From: Verrucomicrobiia bacterium
Lineage (GTDB): Bacteria > Verrucomicrobiota > Verrucomicrobiia > Limisphaerales > JADLHS01
Reading direction: 5' to 3'
Assembly (NCBI GenBank): GCA_026125285.1
Contig: JAHCLO010000014.1
Location: 1-64,000, forward strand
Length of the DNA stretch: 64,000 bases
Shown: positions 1 to 8,657 of the stretch, in pieces
How positions within the stretch are numbered: the first letter of the stretch is position 1
How the letters are laid out: each line of letters starts with the position of its first letter
Made by a program: the position numbers and the translations under genes
Notes under the pieces: generated by a model
The model's input: the letters and a program-made list of their open reading frames with translations, nothing else
Databases searched by the model: none
What the model was told of the DNA's origin: nothing

Positions 1-40
1 TCAACCCTCCTCCTCCAAATGGAGGACAGGGAGTTGGTGC

Positions 41-1339
41 GTGTGTCAAATTGCGCCCAACTTCGCTTGCAACTTTACGAATGATATTCGCGCGAATAGG
101 ATTCCGCGTCCAAACGGGCTGAATCCGGTGAACATCATCACATCCATCCTCGCTCCGGTGCGCACAGCTTATCTGCTCTACCGCTGGCGGCAGCGGCGCA
201 AGGCAGGTCGGTCCATTCGCGTTCGGGTGGCGGCGCCGGTGGATTTCTTCCAGGCTCTCGACCGGATCGGTGTGAAATACGCTGTTATGCGCTGGTGGGA
301 CGAAGTTCCGGAAAGTCCGGTCGCCTGCGCGACATTCAAGGGCGACGTGGATGTATTGGTGGAGGACCACGCGCATGTTGCGGCCGCCCGGGCGGCGGCG
401 GAGATGCATGGTCAGGTCGCGATTGAATTTCGATCCGTGACGGGCGAAATGGGTTCCTACGCCGGCTGGCCGTATTTGCCTCCTGCATTCGCAGCAGAGA
501 TCCTGGACAAGCGCGTCCGACATCCGCGAGGCTTTTTCATACCCGCGCCGGAACACCGGCTTGCGGTTGTCATGTTTCATCTTTGCTATCACAAGGCAGA
601 AGGCTCGGGAATTCCTACTGGCTGCGAGTTGCTGGATGCCAATCCGGGCCAGCCTCCGAAGTCCGACTACGCGGCAAGACTCCGCGCGCTGGCCGTCGCC
701 GAAGCGGAAACCCTGCCTGATCCGCTGACGCTGACCTCCATCCACAACAGACTCGCGCGTCGCGGTTTCGACATGCAACTCGACTTGCTCGTGCGCTGGC
801 CGCTCCAGTCGCCGTGGATAAAACATCTGACCTCGCTGGCGAAGGCGGATTACGCTGTCAACGCAGCAAAGCTCCGTGGAATCGCCGTCTTTTTTCTCCG
901 TTCGGACCTCGCCCGCGCACAATGGCCGCGCGCCGTCGCGCATTTTGCGGAATCGTTCGAGGTCGTCGAACATGGCGCTCTTGACGAGGCGCAGCGGCTG
1001 CGGTGCCGACGTCATTTGCGCGGAGGGAACTGGTTTGATCATCGTGGGTGCAGTCTGGCGGAACCGGTCTATTACATCATTTGTCTGGATCGCACCGCTT
1101 TCGTTGATCCCAAACAGGCGACGGAACGCCTGCTACGCGAGAAACGCCGTTTGCGCGAGCAGATTCGCGCGGATGCGACCGCTGCTAACATCCGCTGCCG
1201 CCACGCGATCCATAGCGCTGATGATGCCGAGGAGGCACAACACTCGATTGACGTGTTGTTCGGGGAGGAGGCGGAGTCTGCCCGGGCGCGTTTCTTCGAG
1301 GCAATCTCCCGCGCGGCGACGACCGCACCGACCACTTGA
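41..1339 (+). CDS. Putative nucleotidyltransferase-fold protein of polysaccharide cluster
   Basis: A 432-aa soluble protein. I do not recognise a close family, but residues about 101-107 read GDVDVLV. That resembles the paired-aspartate strand of the polymerase-beta type nucleotidyltransferase superfamily, which is common in capsule and LPS clusters. The region before it has a short hydrophobic and basic stretch. The GTG start is supported by a GGGAG motif about 7 bases upstream. The gene lies just before a WaaP-type kinase on the same strand, so a role in surface glycan or phospholipid decoration is plausible. This is inference from context. The C-terminal quarter is rich in Arg, Glu and Ala and probably helical. 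The function is unproven. Confidence 0.55.
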   Translation: MCQIAPNFACNFTNDIRANRIPRPNGLNPVNIITSILAPVRTAYLLYRWRQRRKAGRSIRVRVAAPVDFFQALDRIGVKYAVMRWWDEVPESPVACATFKGDVDVLVEDHAHVAAARAAAEMHGQVAIEFRSVTGEMGSYAGWPYLPPAFAAEILDKRVRHPRGFFIPAPEHRLAVVMFHLCYHKAEGSGIPTGCELLDANPGQPPKSDYAARLRALAVAEAETLPDPLTLTSIHNRLARRGFDMQLDLLVRWPLQSPWIKHLTSLAKADYAVNAAKLRGIAVFFLRSDLARAQWPRAVAHFAESFEVVEHGALDEAQRLRCRRHLRGGNWFDHRGCSLAEPVYYIICLDRTAFVDPKQATERLLREKRRLREQIRADATAANIRCRHAIHSADDAEEAQHSIDVLFGEEAESARARFFEAISRAATTAPTT

Positions 1340-1372
1340 TCCGAGCGACAAGATGGATACGGATTCCATACC

Positions 1373-2113
1373 ATGAAGGAAACGCCCCAAAAGAAAGTTT
1401 ACGCAAAACTCCGGGTGGGACGGGTGCGGCTCAATATGGTAGAGGGCGTGTCTCCGGACTGGGCGAGGAATCTGGTGGCTGCGGTTGTCGAAAAGAAGTT
1501 TGAAAACGAGAATCGCCACGAACCGCCGCCCGGCTGGAAAGGCCAGACCGCGGTCAAAGTGTATCGCCGGCGGCCAAAGCACAATGCCTTGCGGTTGTTG
1601 CGGGCCAGCCGGGCGGTGCAGGAAGCGTCGGGGTACCGGGTTTTCTTGGAGCGCGGGCTGGTGGTTCCAGAACTGGTGCTTTGGGGAGAATCACGGCGTT
1701 GGGGATTCTTTGAATTTGGTATCGTCGTGACCCGATGGGTTGACGCACCTACAGTGGCGGACGCCTACACCGTGACGCGACAAACTGAGTTGCTGCTCGC
1801 CACGGCTGAAGAATTGGCGCTGATTCACAAGGCGGGCCTGGCTCATGGCGATCCATACGCGCGAAACTTCCTAGCGACGCGCCCGCGACCGATGCCGTTG
1901 GACGTGGCGTCGTGGAGCTGGCTTGGAACAACCTCCCAGCTCAACGATTTGACGCGTTTCACCTGCTCCCTGATAAAGCTGACGGACGATTTGAATCAAG
2001 CGAAGACGACTCTTCGGCATTACGAACGTAGCGGCCAGCCGCTACCTGCTTCTGTGGACGAACTGATCCGCCGGGCCATCGCCTATGCGAGGCGGAAGAA
2101 GATCCGGGCGTGA
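1373..2113 (+). CDS. Kdo/WaaP-type lipopolysaccharide kinase family protein (1)
   Basis: A 246-aa protein with the compressed protein-kinase fold of the Kdo/WaaP (RfaP/InaA) family, which phosphorylates sugars of the LPS core on the inner face of the inner membrane. Visible landmarks are a beta-3-like lysine in TAVKVYR near residue 62, the catalytic loop HGDPYARNF at about 158-166, and a metal-binding Asp in PLDVASWSW near 176. The catalytic loop has HGD in place of HRD, as in many members of the family. The gene starts 33 bases after the nucleotidyltransferase-like gene and probably shares its transcript. It converges with the minus-strand glycosyltransferase. It is one of three such kinases in 4.5 kb. 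The exact sugar substrate cannot be told. Confidence 0.7.
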   Translation: MKETPQKKVYAKLRVGRVRLNMVEGVSPDWARNLVAAVVEKKFENENRHEPPPGWKGQTAVKVYRRRPKHNALRLLRASRAVQEASGYRVFLERGLVVPELVLWGESRRWGFFEFGIVVTRWVDAPTVADAYTVTRQTELLLATAEELALIHKAGLAHGDPYARNFLATRPRPMPLDVASWSWLGTTSQLNDLTRFTCSLIKLTDDLNQAKTTLRHYERSGQPLPASVDELIRRAIAYARRKKIRA

Positions 2114-2184
2114 GCGCCAACCGCCGGCAGGCCTGTTCACCACCACTTTCCCAGCGCGGTCAATACCCGCTTGAAAAAAGTCCA

Positions 2185-3285
2185 TCACGACGTGTGCAAC
2201 CCTGTAAACGCTTCCAGCGTCTGCTCCACGTTCCGGCTGAACGGCAGCGACTCCGCCTTGTGCCGCGCGGCCCGGGCGGCGGCCGCATAAGTCTGCGGAT
2301 TGAGAAACGGCGCGATGGCCGCCGCCAACGCGGCACTGTCAGCGGGATCATCCACCACCGCGCCATCCACGCCGGGCGTAATGACCTCGGATGCGCCGTT
2401 GATGCGCGAGGTCACCACCGGCAGGCCGCACGCCAGCGCCTCGAGACAGGCGTTGCTGAACGGTTCGTAAATCGCCGGATGCACCAGCACGTCCGCATCC
2501 GCATAAGCCGCCTCAATGCCGGCACGCCTTCCGAGAAACTCCACGCGGTCAGCCACGCCCAATTGTTGCGCGAGTCGGAGATACGGTTCGCGCCGGCCCT
2601 CGCCGGCCACGCGCAATTTCACCCGCTGGGGCAGCCGCGCCAGCGCCCGAATGGCAAAACCCACGCCTTTGCGTTCAAACCCCGACCCAACGATCAACAA
2701 CACAAATTCATCGCGCACCGGACGCGGTACGGGTTTGAACCGCTCGCAGTCCGCGCCGTTATGAACCACAATCATGCGATCCGCCGGAAAGCCATAGTGC
2801 CTTATGATCTCCTCCTTGCCGCGATGCGAATTGGCGATGACGAACCGCGTGTTGGCCGGGGAGAACGTCTGGCGCTCCAACCTCAAGAGCACGGTATGCA
2901 GCGGATTGAGCCGGAAGAAGAATCGTTTCCAAAACGGCGCGTAGCGGCTGCGTTGGATGAGCCATTCGCGGTGGCAGCCGCCGCCAGCGCGGGCGATGTC
3001 CTGCTTGAGACTGCGTTCGAGGCTGAAGACGGCGTCGCACGGAGCGCGTTCGATGGCGCGCTTGCAGTTGCGGGCGAATGACCATTGGCGCAGAAAGGAA
3101 AAGCCGCCCAGCATTGGCACGCGATGCAGCGTGACTCGGGCGGATTCCGCCGATGCGTCCCACTGCGCCGTGAAGACGTGGATTTCGTGGCCCGCCTGCT
3201 TGAGCGCCGCCACCAGTCCGGTGGTGTAACGTTCCGAGCCGCCGCTCAACTTCACGAACTTTTGTTTAATGATGCCAATTTTCAT
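2185..3285 (-). CDS. GT4 glycosyltransferase (WaaG-like)
   Basis: A retaining GT-B glycosyltransferase of family GT4, about 366 aa, resembling WaaG (LPS core glucosyltransferase I). The N-terminal domain begins MKIGIIKQKFVKLSGGSERY with the glycine-rich acceptor-side loop. The C-terminal donor domain shows a VGSGFERKG strand-loop and the EPFSNACLE motif (E-x7-E) that contacts the nucleotide sugar. The start chosen is the ATG before MKIGII. An upstream ATG at 3354 overlaps the stop of the methyltransferase gene by 4 bases (ATGA) and would add 23 unconserved residues, so coupled translation from there is possible. It is probably cytoplasmic or membrane-peripheral and acts in LPS or other glycan assembly. 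Confidence 0.85.
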   Translation of the reverse strand: MKIGIIKQKFVKLSGGSERYTTGLVAALKQAGHEIHVFTAQWDASAESARVTLHRVPMLGGFSFLRQWSFARNCKRAIERAPCDAVFSLERSLKQDIARAGGGCHREWLIQRSRYAPFWKRFFFRLNPLHTVLLRLERQTFSPANTRFVIANSHRGKEEIIRHYGFPADRMIVVHNGADCERFKPVPRPVRDEFVLLIVGSGFERKGVGFAIRALARLPQRVKLRVAGEGRREPYLRLAQQLGVADRVEFLGRRAGIEAAYADADVLVHPAIYEPFSNACLEALACGLPVVTSRINGASEVITPGVDGAVVDDPADSAALAAAIAPFLNPQTYAAAARAARHKAESLPFSRNVEQTLEAFTGLHTS

Positions 3286-3350
3286 TCGCGTCCCGGAACT
3301 GGCGTGCATCGGTTCTGCCGCGAAGACGGATTGAACCGGTGGGAAATCCA

Positions 3351-3983
3351 TCACTTCTTTTCCAACAACGCCCAGACGGTGTGGGCGTAGCGATTCAAAT
3401 AATGTTCAATGACGGGGTAGCGCAGGCGGCGGGCTGCACGGACGAGAAACGGACGCGGTTTTTCAGTGGCGAACATTTCACGGCAGACCATGGGATATTT
3501 TGCGGTCTGCGCCTGGATGAACTCCGCCGCCTCGGTGAGGCTGAAAAACCATTTGTGCCGGTCGGCCGGTTTGTCCGCCGGGAGGCCGTATTTGCCGAAC
3601 GAACCGCGCCCGCGCTCGATGGGCACGCGCGCGTTGACCCAGTTGTTAGGCAGGGAAAGAACGATGTGCCGGCGAGTGACGCGGCAGAGTTCGCCGAACA
3701 TGGCGTGCAGGTTTTCCAAGTGTTCGAGCACGTCGGTGCAGACGACGCAATCAAACGTGCCATCTGGAAACGGCAGCCGCCCGGCCTGTTCCAGATTCAC
3801 CTGGATGTCCGGCGCACCGCCGATGTCCACGCCCGTGTAGTCCGCGCCGGGCAGCAAGGTCTTCAGCACGGCCATGTCGCAGCCCACGTCGAGGATTTTG
3901 CCTTGCAGGAGCGGTTGGAATCGCCGGGAAATGTATTCCGAGCGGGCCGCGCGATTCTTGAATTCCACGAACTCGACATTCAT
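3351..3983 (-). CDS. Class I SAM-dependent methyltransferase
   Basis: About 210 aa with the Rossmann-type methyltransferase signature: motif I ILDVGCDMAV, an acidic end of strand 2 in YTGVDIGG, and the post-motif FDCVVCTDVLEHLENL typical of Methyltransf_11/UbiE-like enzymes. The next stretch, HIVLSLPNNW, is common in methyltransferases of glycan clusters. The start was taken at the ATG preceding NVEFVEFKN. A more upstream ATG at 4037 is possible. The gene is directly upstream of the GT4 gene on the same strand, with a 4-base overlap if the long GT4 start is used. It probably methylates a sugar or a lipid-linked intermediate, but the acceptor is unknown. Confidence 0.75.
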   Translation of the reverse strand: MNVEFVEFKNRAARSEYISRRFQPLLQGKILDVGCDMAVLKTLLPGADYTGVDIGGAPDIQVNLEQAGRLPFPDGTFDCVVCTDVLEHLENLHAMFGELCRVTRRHIVLSLPNNWVNARVPIERGRGSFGKYGLPADKPADRHKWFFSLTEAAEFIQAQTAKYPMVCREMFATEKPRPFLVRAARRLRYPVIEHYLNRYAHTVWALLEKK

Positions 3984-4148
3984 GATGGCTGTTGGATCGC
4001 CTATCCGGCGAAAAGCTATCAATCTCCTGCCGAACATTCAATGCATGTTTGGAAAAGTTCAGTTCTACTTTCGATCTCGCGCAATAGCTCTGCGCAATTG
4101 TTCTGCGTGACCATTCCCGCGCCGAGGCGCATAATCGGGGGGTCTCGG

Positions 4149-5012
4149 ATGACCAATGTCTCACAAATCCAGGATTGTTTGCCGGCCACAGTCCTACGCC
4201 GGCGAGCCGGTCGTTTTAATTGGCTGATTCCCGAGTCGTTCCGGGACGCCCGCTGGTTGGATCAGTTGGAACAGCCGGCGCTCTTGCTCCAACCGCCAGC
4301 CCAGCCATTGAAGCCAGCCACCATGCTTCGGCGGGAAGTGGTACGCGTGCGGCTCGATGATACAACAACTGGAGAGGTGGTGGTGAAGCGCTTTGCGCCA
4401 CATGGGTTCGTGAAGACCATCAAGTGGAGTTTGCGCGTGGCTCCGGCGCTTCGTGCCTTCCATCTCGCGCGCCAGATTGCGACGTTGGGATTTCTTACCC
4501 CGGCAACGATTGCCGCGGGCGAGCGCCGCGTTTGGGGACTGCTGCGCGAATCGTTTTTGCTGACACGCTTCATCGCAGGCGCGAACCCACTGCATCAGGT
4601 GAACGCCACTTGCACGGATCGGCAGCGGCGCGTCGGAATCGTATGCGGACTGGCACGGTTATACGCCGCGTTGCATGACGAAGGGTTTTTCCATCATGAC
4701 CCAAGCCAATCCAACTTTCTGGTCGTCCCGCAGCCGGACGGCCGCGACGCCATTGCCTTGATTGATCTGGATGGACTTCGACGACGGCGCAAAATGAATT
4801 TGTCCAATTCAGTTCGTGATCTTCAGCGGCTGCTGCGGCGGGGGCGGATTCCGCGTCGTGAGCGGGCGTGGTTCATCGTGAGCTACGCCCGATCGCGGAA
4901 GCCGACGGTCAGCGCGCGACGATTGGTGAGGCTAATCGGCCCGGCACCCGCACAAGCCACGTTTCCACACTGCGCCCTCGACGACAATAGCCTGCCGGAA
5001 ACAACCTCATGA
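4149..5012 (+). CDS. Kdo/WaaP-type lipopolysaccharide kinase family protein (2)
   Basis: A 287-aa kinase-fold protein. VVVKRFAPHG near residue 80 carries the beta-3-like lysine, HHDPSQSNF at about 181-189 is the catalytic loop, and IDLDG near 206 is the metal-binding segment. The open frame extends upstream to 3339, but that part is antisense to the methyltransferase, so the first ATG after it was chosen. The stop overlaps the start of the next kinase by 4 bases (ATGA), implying translational coupling. It sits in the middle of the polysaccharide cluster and probably phosphorylates a core sugar. Paralogous to the neighbours at 1373 and 5009, with low similarity outside the motifs. Confidence 0.7.
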   Translation: MTNVSQIQDCLPATVLRRRAGRFNWLIPESFRDARWLDQLEQPALLLQPPAQPLKPATMLRREVVRVRLDDTTTGEVVVKRFAPHGFVKTIKWSLRVAPALRAFHLARQIATLGFLTPATIAAGERRVWGLLRESFLLTRFIAGANPLHQVNATCTDRQRRVGIVCGLARLYAALHDEGFFHHDPSQSNFLVVPQPDGRDAIALIDLDGLRRRRKMNLSNSVRDLQRLLRRGRIPRRERAWFIVSYARSRKPTVSARRLVRLIGPAPAQATFPHCALDDNSLPETTS

Positions 5013-5779
5013 AGGCCGGCTTGGAAGCAATCATGCAGGTTCGAAGCCGACAGCGTAGCGGCCTTCGTTGGACCGTGCGGGCCGGTACCACAGAAAGGAT
5101 GTTGGACGCGGTTTTGGAGTCGCCGGACGTGTTTCTCGCCGACCCGAAGCAACAGTTCAAAAACAGCCGCAACGTCACCATCGCGAGGATTCCGCGCGCC
5201 GGCGAAACCGCCTGGGTGCTGCGCCGGCTCAATTACGGCAAGCGTTTGCATCGGTTGCGCGATTCGCTGAGGCCCACCCGCGCCCATCGTGCCTTTCACC
5301 ACGGCCTCCGATTGGAAGAAGCCGGCGTCGCCACCGCCCGTGTGCTTGCCGTCGGCGAAATCCGCCGGCTGGGTTGGCCGGTGTGCGCGTATCTGCTCAC
5401 TGAGGAGATCCCCGGGGCGGTCACGTTGCAGCAGTTGCTGCAAACCCGGCCGGCCACCGTTACCACCGACCTGGCCAGTCTCGCGCGGATTCTGGCGCGC
5501 CTGCACAGCGCCGGCTTTTCCCATCGCGACCTCAAGGCGGCCAACGTGTTGTTCGATGACCGAATGCGACCGCACCTGATTGACCTCGACGGCGTGCGCC
5601 GGATGCGCGGGCCGACCCAGCGCCAGTCCGTGGCCGATCTCGCACGCTTGGCGAAGGACCTGATGGCAGTACCGACGATTTCCCGGGACGACTGGGATGC
5701 TTTCTTGCAGACGTATTGCCGCCACCGGGGATTAACCGACTGGCTTTGGTGGCGAACGGAGATCGCCAAACAGCTCTGA
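5009..5779 (+). CDS. Kdo/WaaP-type lipopolysaccharide kinase family protein (3)
   Basis: A 256-aa protein of the same kinase group and the most canonical of the three. The catalytic loop at about 172-180 is HRDLKAANV, as in eukaryotic-like kinases, and IDLDGVRRMR near 193 supplies the second metal ligand. VLRRLNYGKRLHRL is the basic segment typical of lipid A/core kinases. It is translationally coupled to the preceding gene (ATGA overlap) and followed 9 bases later by a GT4 gene, so the three genes form an operon. A role in phosphorylating lipid A-core or a related glycolipid at the inner membrane is likely. No transmembrane segment is visible. Confidence 0.75.
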   Translation: MKAGLEAIMQVRSRQRSGLRWTVRAGTTERMLDAVLESPDVFLADPKQQFKNSRNVTIARIPRAGETAWVLRRLNYGKRLHRLRDSLRPTRAHRAFHHGLRLEEAGVATARVLAVGEIRRLGWPVCAYLLTEEIPGAVTLQQLLQTRPATVTTDLASLARILARLHSAGFSHRDLKAANVLFDDRMRPHLIDLDGVRRMRGPTQRQSVADLARLAKDLMAVPTISRDDWDAFLQTYCRHRGLTDWLWWRTEIAKQL

Positions 5780-5788
5780 GGGAACCCG

Positions 5789-6865
5789 GTGAATATCCTC
5801 CACCTCAACAATGAAAAGACCTGGCGCGGCGGTGAGCGTCAGACCTTGCTGCTGGCCACCGGGCTCCGGGAACTTGGGGTTTGTTCGGTGATTGGCTGTC
5901 GCCCGGACGGTTTGCTGGCGGCGCAGGCCCGCGCGGCGTCGGTGGAAACGCTGAGGATTCCCGCCAACAACTTCGGCGCCGCACTTTCGCTCCTCCGGGT
6001 CGTAAAGAATTTTGATTTGATCCACTGCCACACCGGTCGCGCTCACAGTCTGGCGGCCATCACTGCGTTGGCGCACGGCAGACCATTCCTCGCCACGCGC
6101 CGGGTGGATTTCCTGCCGCGTCGCAACGGTTTCAACCGGTACAAATTTCGCCGGGCGGAACGCGTGGCGTGCATTTCCCGGTTCATCGCGGACCAATTGG
6201 CGGACTGGGGGGTGCCGCGTGATAAACTTCCCATCATTCGCAGTGCCGTGCCGATGCCCAATCCGGAGCTGTGGTCGGCGCAACACCGGGAAACGGTCCG
6301 CGCGCGGCTCGGCGTTGCGCCCGAAATGAAACTCGTGGGCAACATCGCCGCGCTGGTTGGCCATAAGGATCATGCCACGTTGTTGCGCGCCGCCAAAATT
6401 GTCTGTGCCAGTCGGAAGGACACGCGGTTTGTGATTCTCGGCGACGGTGAACTGCGGGAGAAGGTGCTGGCCTTGCGCCACGAACTCGGTTTGGACGAAA
6501 CGGTTTTGATGCCGGGCTTTGTGCCGCGTGCGGAGGAATGTCTGTCGGGGTTCGATGTCTTTGCCATGAGTTCCTGCATGGAAGGACTGGGCAGCATCGT
6601 GCTGGATGCCTTCTCCGCGGGCACGCCCGTGGCGGCGACCGCTGGAGGCGGTTTGCCGGAGATGGTTCATGATGGCAAAACCGGCCTGCTGGTGCCGGTT
6701 GGTGACCACGCCCGGCTCGCGGAGGCCATCCAGCAATTGTTGGAGGACCGTACGCTGGCGGAGCGCTGCGTAGCCGGAGGGCGTGAATTTGTGCGGCAAC
6801 AATGTTCGGTTGAGAGGATGGCGGCGCGTTATGCGGACCTGTATCGGCAGGTATTGAAGCGGTGA
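5789..6865 (+). CDS. GT4 glycosyltransferase
   Basis: A 358-aa GT-B enzyme. The N-terminal acceptor domain begins MNILHLNNEKTWRGGERQT. The donor domain contains VILGDGELREKVLALR and the E-x7-E motif in MEGLGSIVLDAFSAGTPV. This pattern is typical of glycosyltransferases of LPS, capsule and exopolysaccharide pathways. The start codon is GTG, with GAGGGAA about 5 bases upstream. It is the last gene of the plus-strand operon that starts at 4149. A weak hairpin with 9-bp arms follows at 6919. The donor and acceptor sugars cannot be deduced. Confidence in the family is high, in the pathway moderate. Confidence 0.88.
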   Translation: MNILHLNNEKTWRGGERQTLLLATGLRELGVCSVIGCRPDGLLAAQARAASVETLRIPANNFGAALSLLRVVKNFDLIHCHTGRAHSLAAITALAHGRPFLATRRVDFLPRRNGFNRYKFRRAERVACISRFIADQLADWGVPRDKLPIIRSAVPMPNPELWSAQHRETVRARLGVAPEMKLVGNIAALVGHKDHATLLRAAKIVCASRKDTRFVILGDGELREKVLALRHELGLDETVLMPGFVPRAEECLSGFDVFAMSSCMEGLGSIVLDAFSAGTPVAATAGGGLPEMVHDGKTGLLVPVGDHARLAEAIQQLLEDRTLAERCVAGGREFVRQQCSVERMAARYADLYRQVLKR

Positions 6866-6918
6866 AGCCGGACCGTCGCCCATCCGATTCGTCCGCCTTC
6901 ACAGAGAGGCTGAGGAGC

Positions 6919-6955
6919 AGGCAACCGGCACATGGTTCGGAAGCGGTTGCCTTTC
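6919..6955 (+). terminator. Possible weak terminator hairpin after polysaccharide operon
   Basis: The arms AGGCAACCG (6919-6927) and CGGTTGCCT (6944-6952) are perfectly complementary around a 16-base loop and are followed by only two further T residues. The hairpin lies about 50 bases downstream of the last glycosyltransferase stop. The short T run makes it a weak candidate. Confidence 0.35.
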
Positions 6956-7091
6956 CTGGGCGGGCGTTGCGATGAATGGACGCGGATCAGTTTTGGACCA
7001 GATGAGGCCGGATCAGGGGCTGTGGCTTGGGATGTTTCGGGGGTTGGTTCGTGCTTGACGGAAACGGCGGATGTGGTTGCATTGGCCTGAA

Positions 7092-7487
7092 ATGAAAACA
7101 TTACTTTTTGCCGCCTTCGCCGGAATTGTCCTCGTGGTCACCGGCTGTGTCGGGACCGTCAGCGGAACCAAGGCTGGGGGCGTGCCGTTCATCCAGGATC
7201 GGATGCAGGGCAAATACAATCGCTCCGTGGACCAGGTTTATGCCGCCGCCAAAGCCGTCGTCTTGGAGAAGGGCGTGCTTTCCAATGAATACATTCCGCA
7301 CGACACCACGAACACCGTCCGGGCGTTGAGTGGAAAAGTAAACCAGCGCAACGTGTGGATCCGGGTGGAGTCGGTGGACCCAGCGATCAGCCTGGTGACC
7401 GTGCAGGCCCGCACCAAGGGCGGCGGCAGCGACCTCGTCCTGACCCACGATTTGGAGAAGTTGATCGCTTTGAAGCTGGTGCAGTAG
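7092..7487 (+). CDS. Small lipoprotein, DUF3568-like
   Basis: A 131-aa exported lipoprotein. The signal peptide MKTLLFAAFAGIVLVVTGC ends in a lipobox (VTGC), so the cysteine at about residue 19 is the expected lipidated residue. The mature part, with QVYAAAKAVVLEKG and TNTVRALSG, resembles the DUF3568 group of small envelope lipoproteins of unknown function. The start is the ATG before KTLLF. An upstream in-frame ATG at 7071 would add seven residues that spoil the signal peptide. It is a single gene, followed by a strong hairpin terminator and converging with pilT. The role is unknown. Confidence 0.75.
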   Translation: MKTLLFAAFAGIVLVVTGCVGTVSGTKAGGVPFIQDRMQGKYNRSVDQVYAAAKAVVLEKGVLSNEYIPHDTTNTVRALSGKVNQRNVWIRVESVDPAISLVTVQARTKGGGSDLVLTHDLEKLIALKLVQ

Positions 7488-7516
7488 GCTGCATCAGTCG
7501 GAGATTTCCAACCACG

Positions 7517-7551
7517 CGAGCCTGACCTCTGGGTCAGGCTCGTTTGCTTTT
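7517..7551 (+). terminator. Intrinsic terminator after lipoprotein gene
   Basis: The 11-bp arms CGAGCCTGACC and GGTCAGGCTCG (7517-7542) with a 4-base loop are followed by TTTGCTTTT. It sits 30 bases after the lipoprotein stop and between convergent genes. Confidence 0.85.
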
Positions 7552-7595
7552 GCCGGGCGTAAGATGACGGACTTGAGCGCGGTGATTCAGCAGGG

Positions 7596-8657
7596 TCAGG
7601 GAGTCTGCCGGATGATGCGATCGGGATGCCGGGCGCGGCTGACGGCGGTGTCGTAGCTGATCTGGCACTTGCAGTAGAGGTCGTAAAGGCAGTTGTCCAT
7701 CAGAACCATGCCGTCCTTCCGGCCCATTTGCAGGGTATTCTCCAATTGATGGAGTTGATTCTCGCGGACCAGATTGCGCACGGCGCCGTTCGCGATGAGC
7801 AGTTCATAGGCAAGGACCCGGCGAGTGCGATCCGTGGCCGGCAACAGATCCTGGGCAATCACGCCCTGCAAACCGTTGGACAACTGCAGGATGATCTGGC
7901 GCTGCGCGCTGCCTTCGAACACCCCGATGATCCGCTCCAGTGCCAGCGCCACGTTGGGCGAGTGCATGGTGGCCAATACCAGATGGCCGGTTTCCGCCGC
8001 CATCAGCGCGGTCGAGATGGCCTCGTAATCCCGGATTTCGCCCACCACGATCACATCCGGGTCCTGGCGCAAGACGTGAACCAAGGCCCGGTTGAACGAG
8101 CGCACGTCGGTGAGCACTTCCTGCTGGACCACGATGGCGCGCTTGTTCTGATGCACGAATTCAATCGGGTCTTCGATGGTGACGATCTTGCACCGACGCT
8201 CGCTGTTGATGAGATCCACCAGGTAATTGAGCGTGGTGGTTTTTCCCGCCCCGGTGGGGCCGGTGATCAAAACCAGACCGTTCGGCTTGCGCGCGAGTTC
8301 GTCAAGCCTGTCCGGCAAACCCAGTTCCTCCCGCGTCGCGATGCGTTCGCCGCAGAAGCGGAAACTCATTTCGGGATGGCCGTTGCGCCGGTAGAACGTG
8401 GCGCGCACCCGGCCCGCCACGCTGTGCAGCAGGGAAATGCAGAGTTCCCACTCCTGCTCGAATTTCCTTTTCTGCTGCTCGTTCAACAAGCTGTCCGTCA
8501 TGGCCGTGACTTCCGCCTCGGTGAGGGCGTCCTCATCCGCCAGAATGATCTCACCATTGACGCGAAAGGCAGGAGGCACGCCGGTTACCAGATGAAGGTC
8601 GGAAGCATCGTAATCGTTGGCCGCGGAAAGAAAGCGGTTGAGTTTTTCAGTGCTCAT
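7596..8657 (-). CDS. pilT: Type IV pilus retraction ATPase PilT family
   Basis: A 353-aa secretion-type NTPase that powers pilus retraction as a cytoplasmic hexamer. The order of motifs is as expected: an N-terminal PAS-like domain (MSTEKLNRFLSAANDYDASD), Walker A GPTGAGKTTT near residue 132, Asp box TIEDPIEFVH, Walker B VIVVGEIRD, and His box ETGHLVLATMHS. The open frame continues upstream, but homology begins at this ATG. The upstream TPR gene overlaps the start by 4 bases (ATGA), so the two are translationally coupled. The C-terminus differs from E. coli or Pseudomonas PilT in having a Cys-containing LYDLYCKCQI stretch. PilT versus a PilT-like (PilU) paralogue cannot be separated here. Confidence 0.9.
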   Translation of the reverse strand: MSTEKLNRFLSAANDYDASDLHLVTGVPPAFRVNGEIILADEDALTEAEVTAMTDSLLNEQQKRKFEQEWELCISLLHSVAGRVRATFYRRNGHPEMSFRFCGERIATREELGLPDRLDELARKPNGLVLITGPTGAGKTTTLNYLVDLINSERRCKIVTIEDPIEFVHQNKRAIVVQQEVLTDVRSFNRALVHVLRQDPDVIVVGEIRDYEAISTALMAAETGHLVLATMHSPNVALALERIIGVFEGSAQRQIILQLSNGLQGVIAQDLLPATDRTRRVLAYELLIANGAVRNLVRENQLHQLENTLQMGRKDGMVLMDNCLYDLYCKCQISYDTAVSRARHPDRIIRQTP

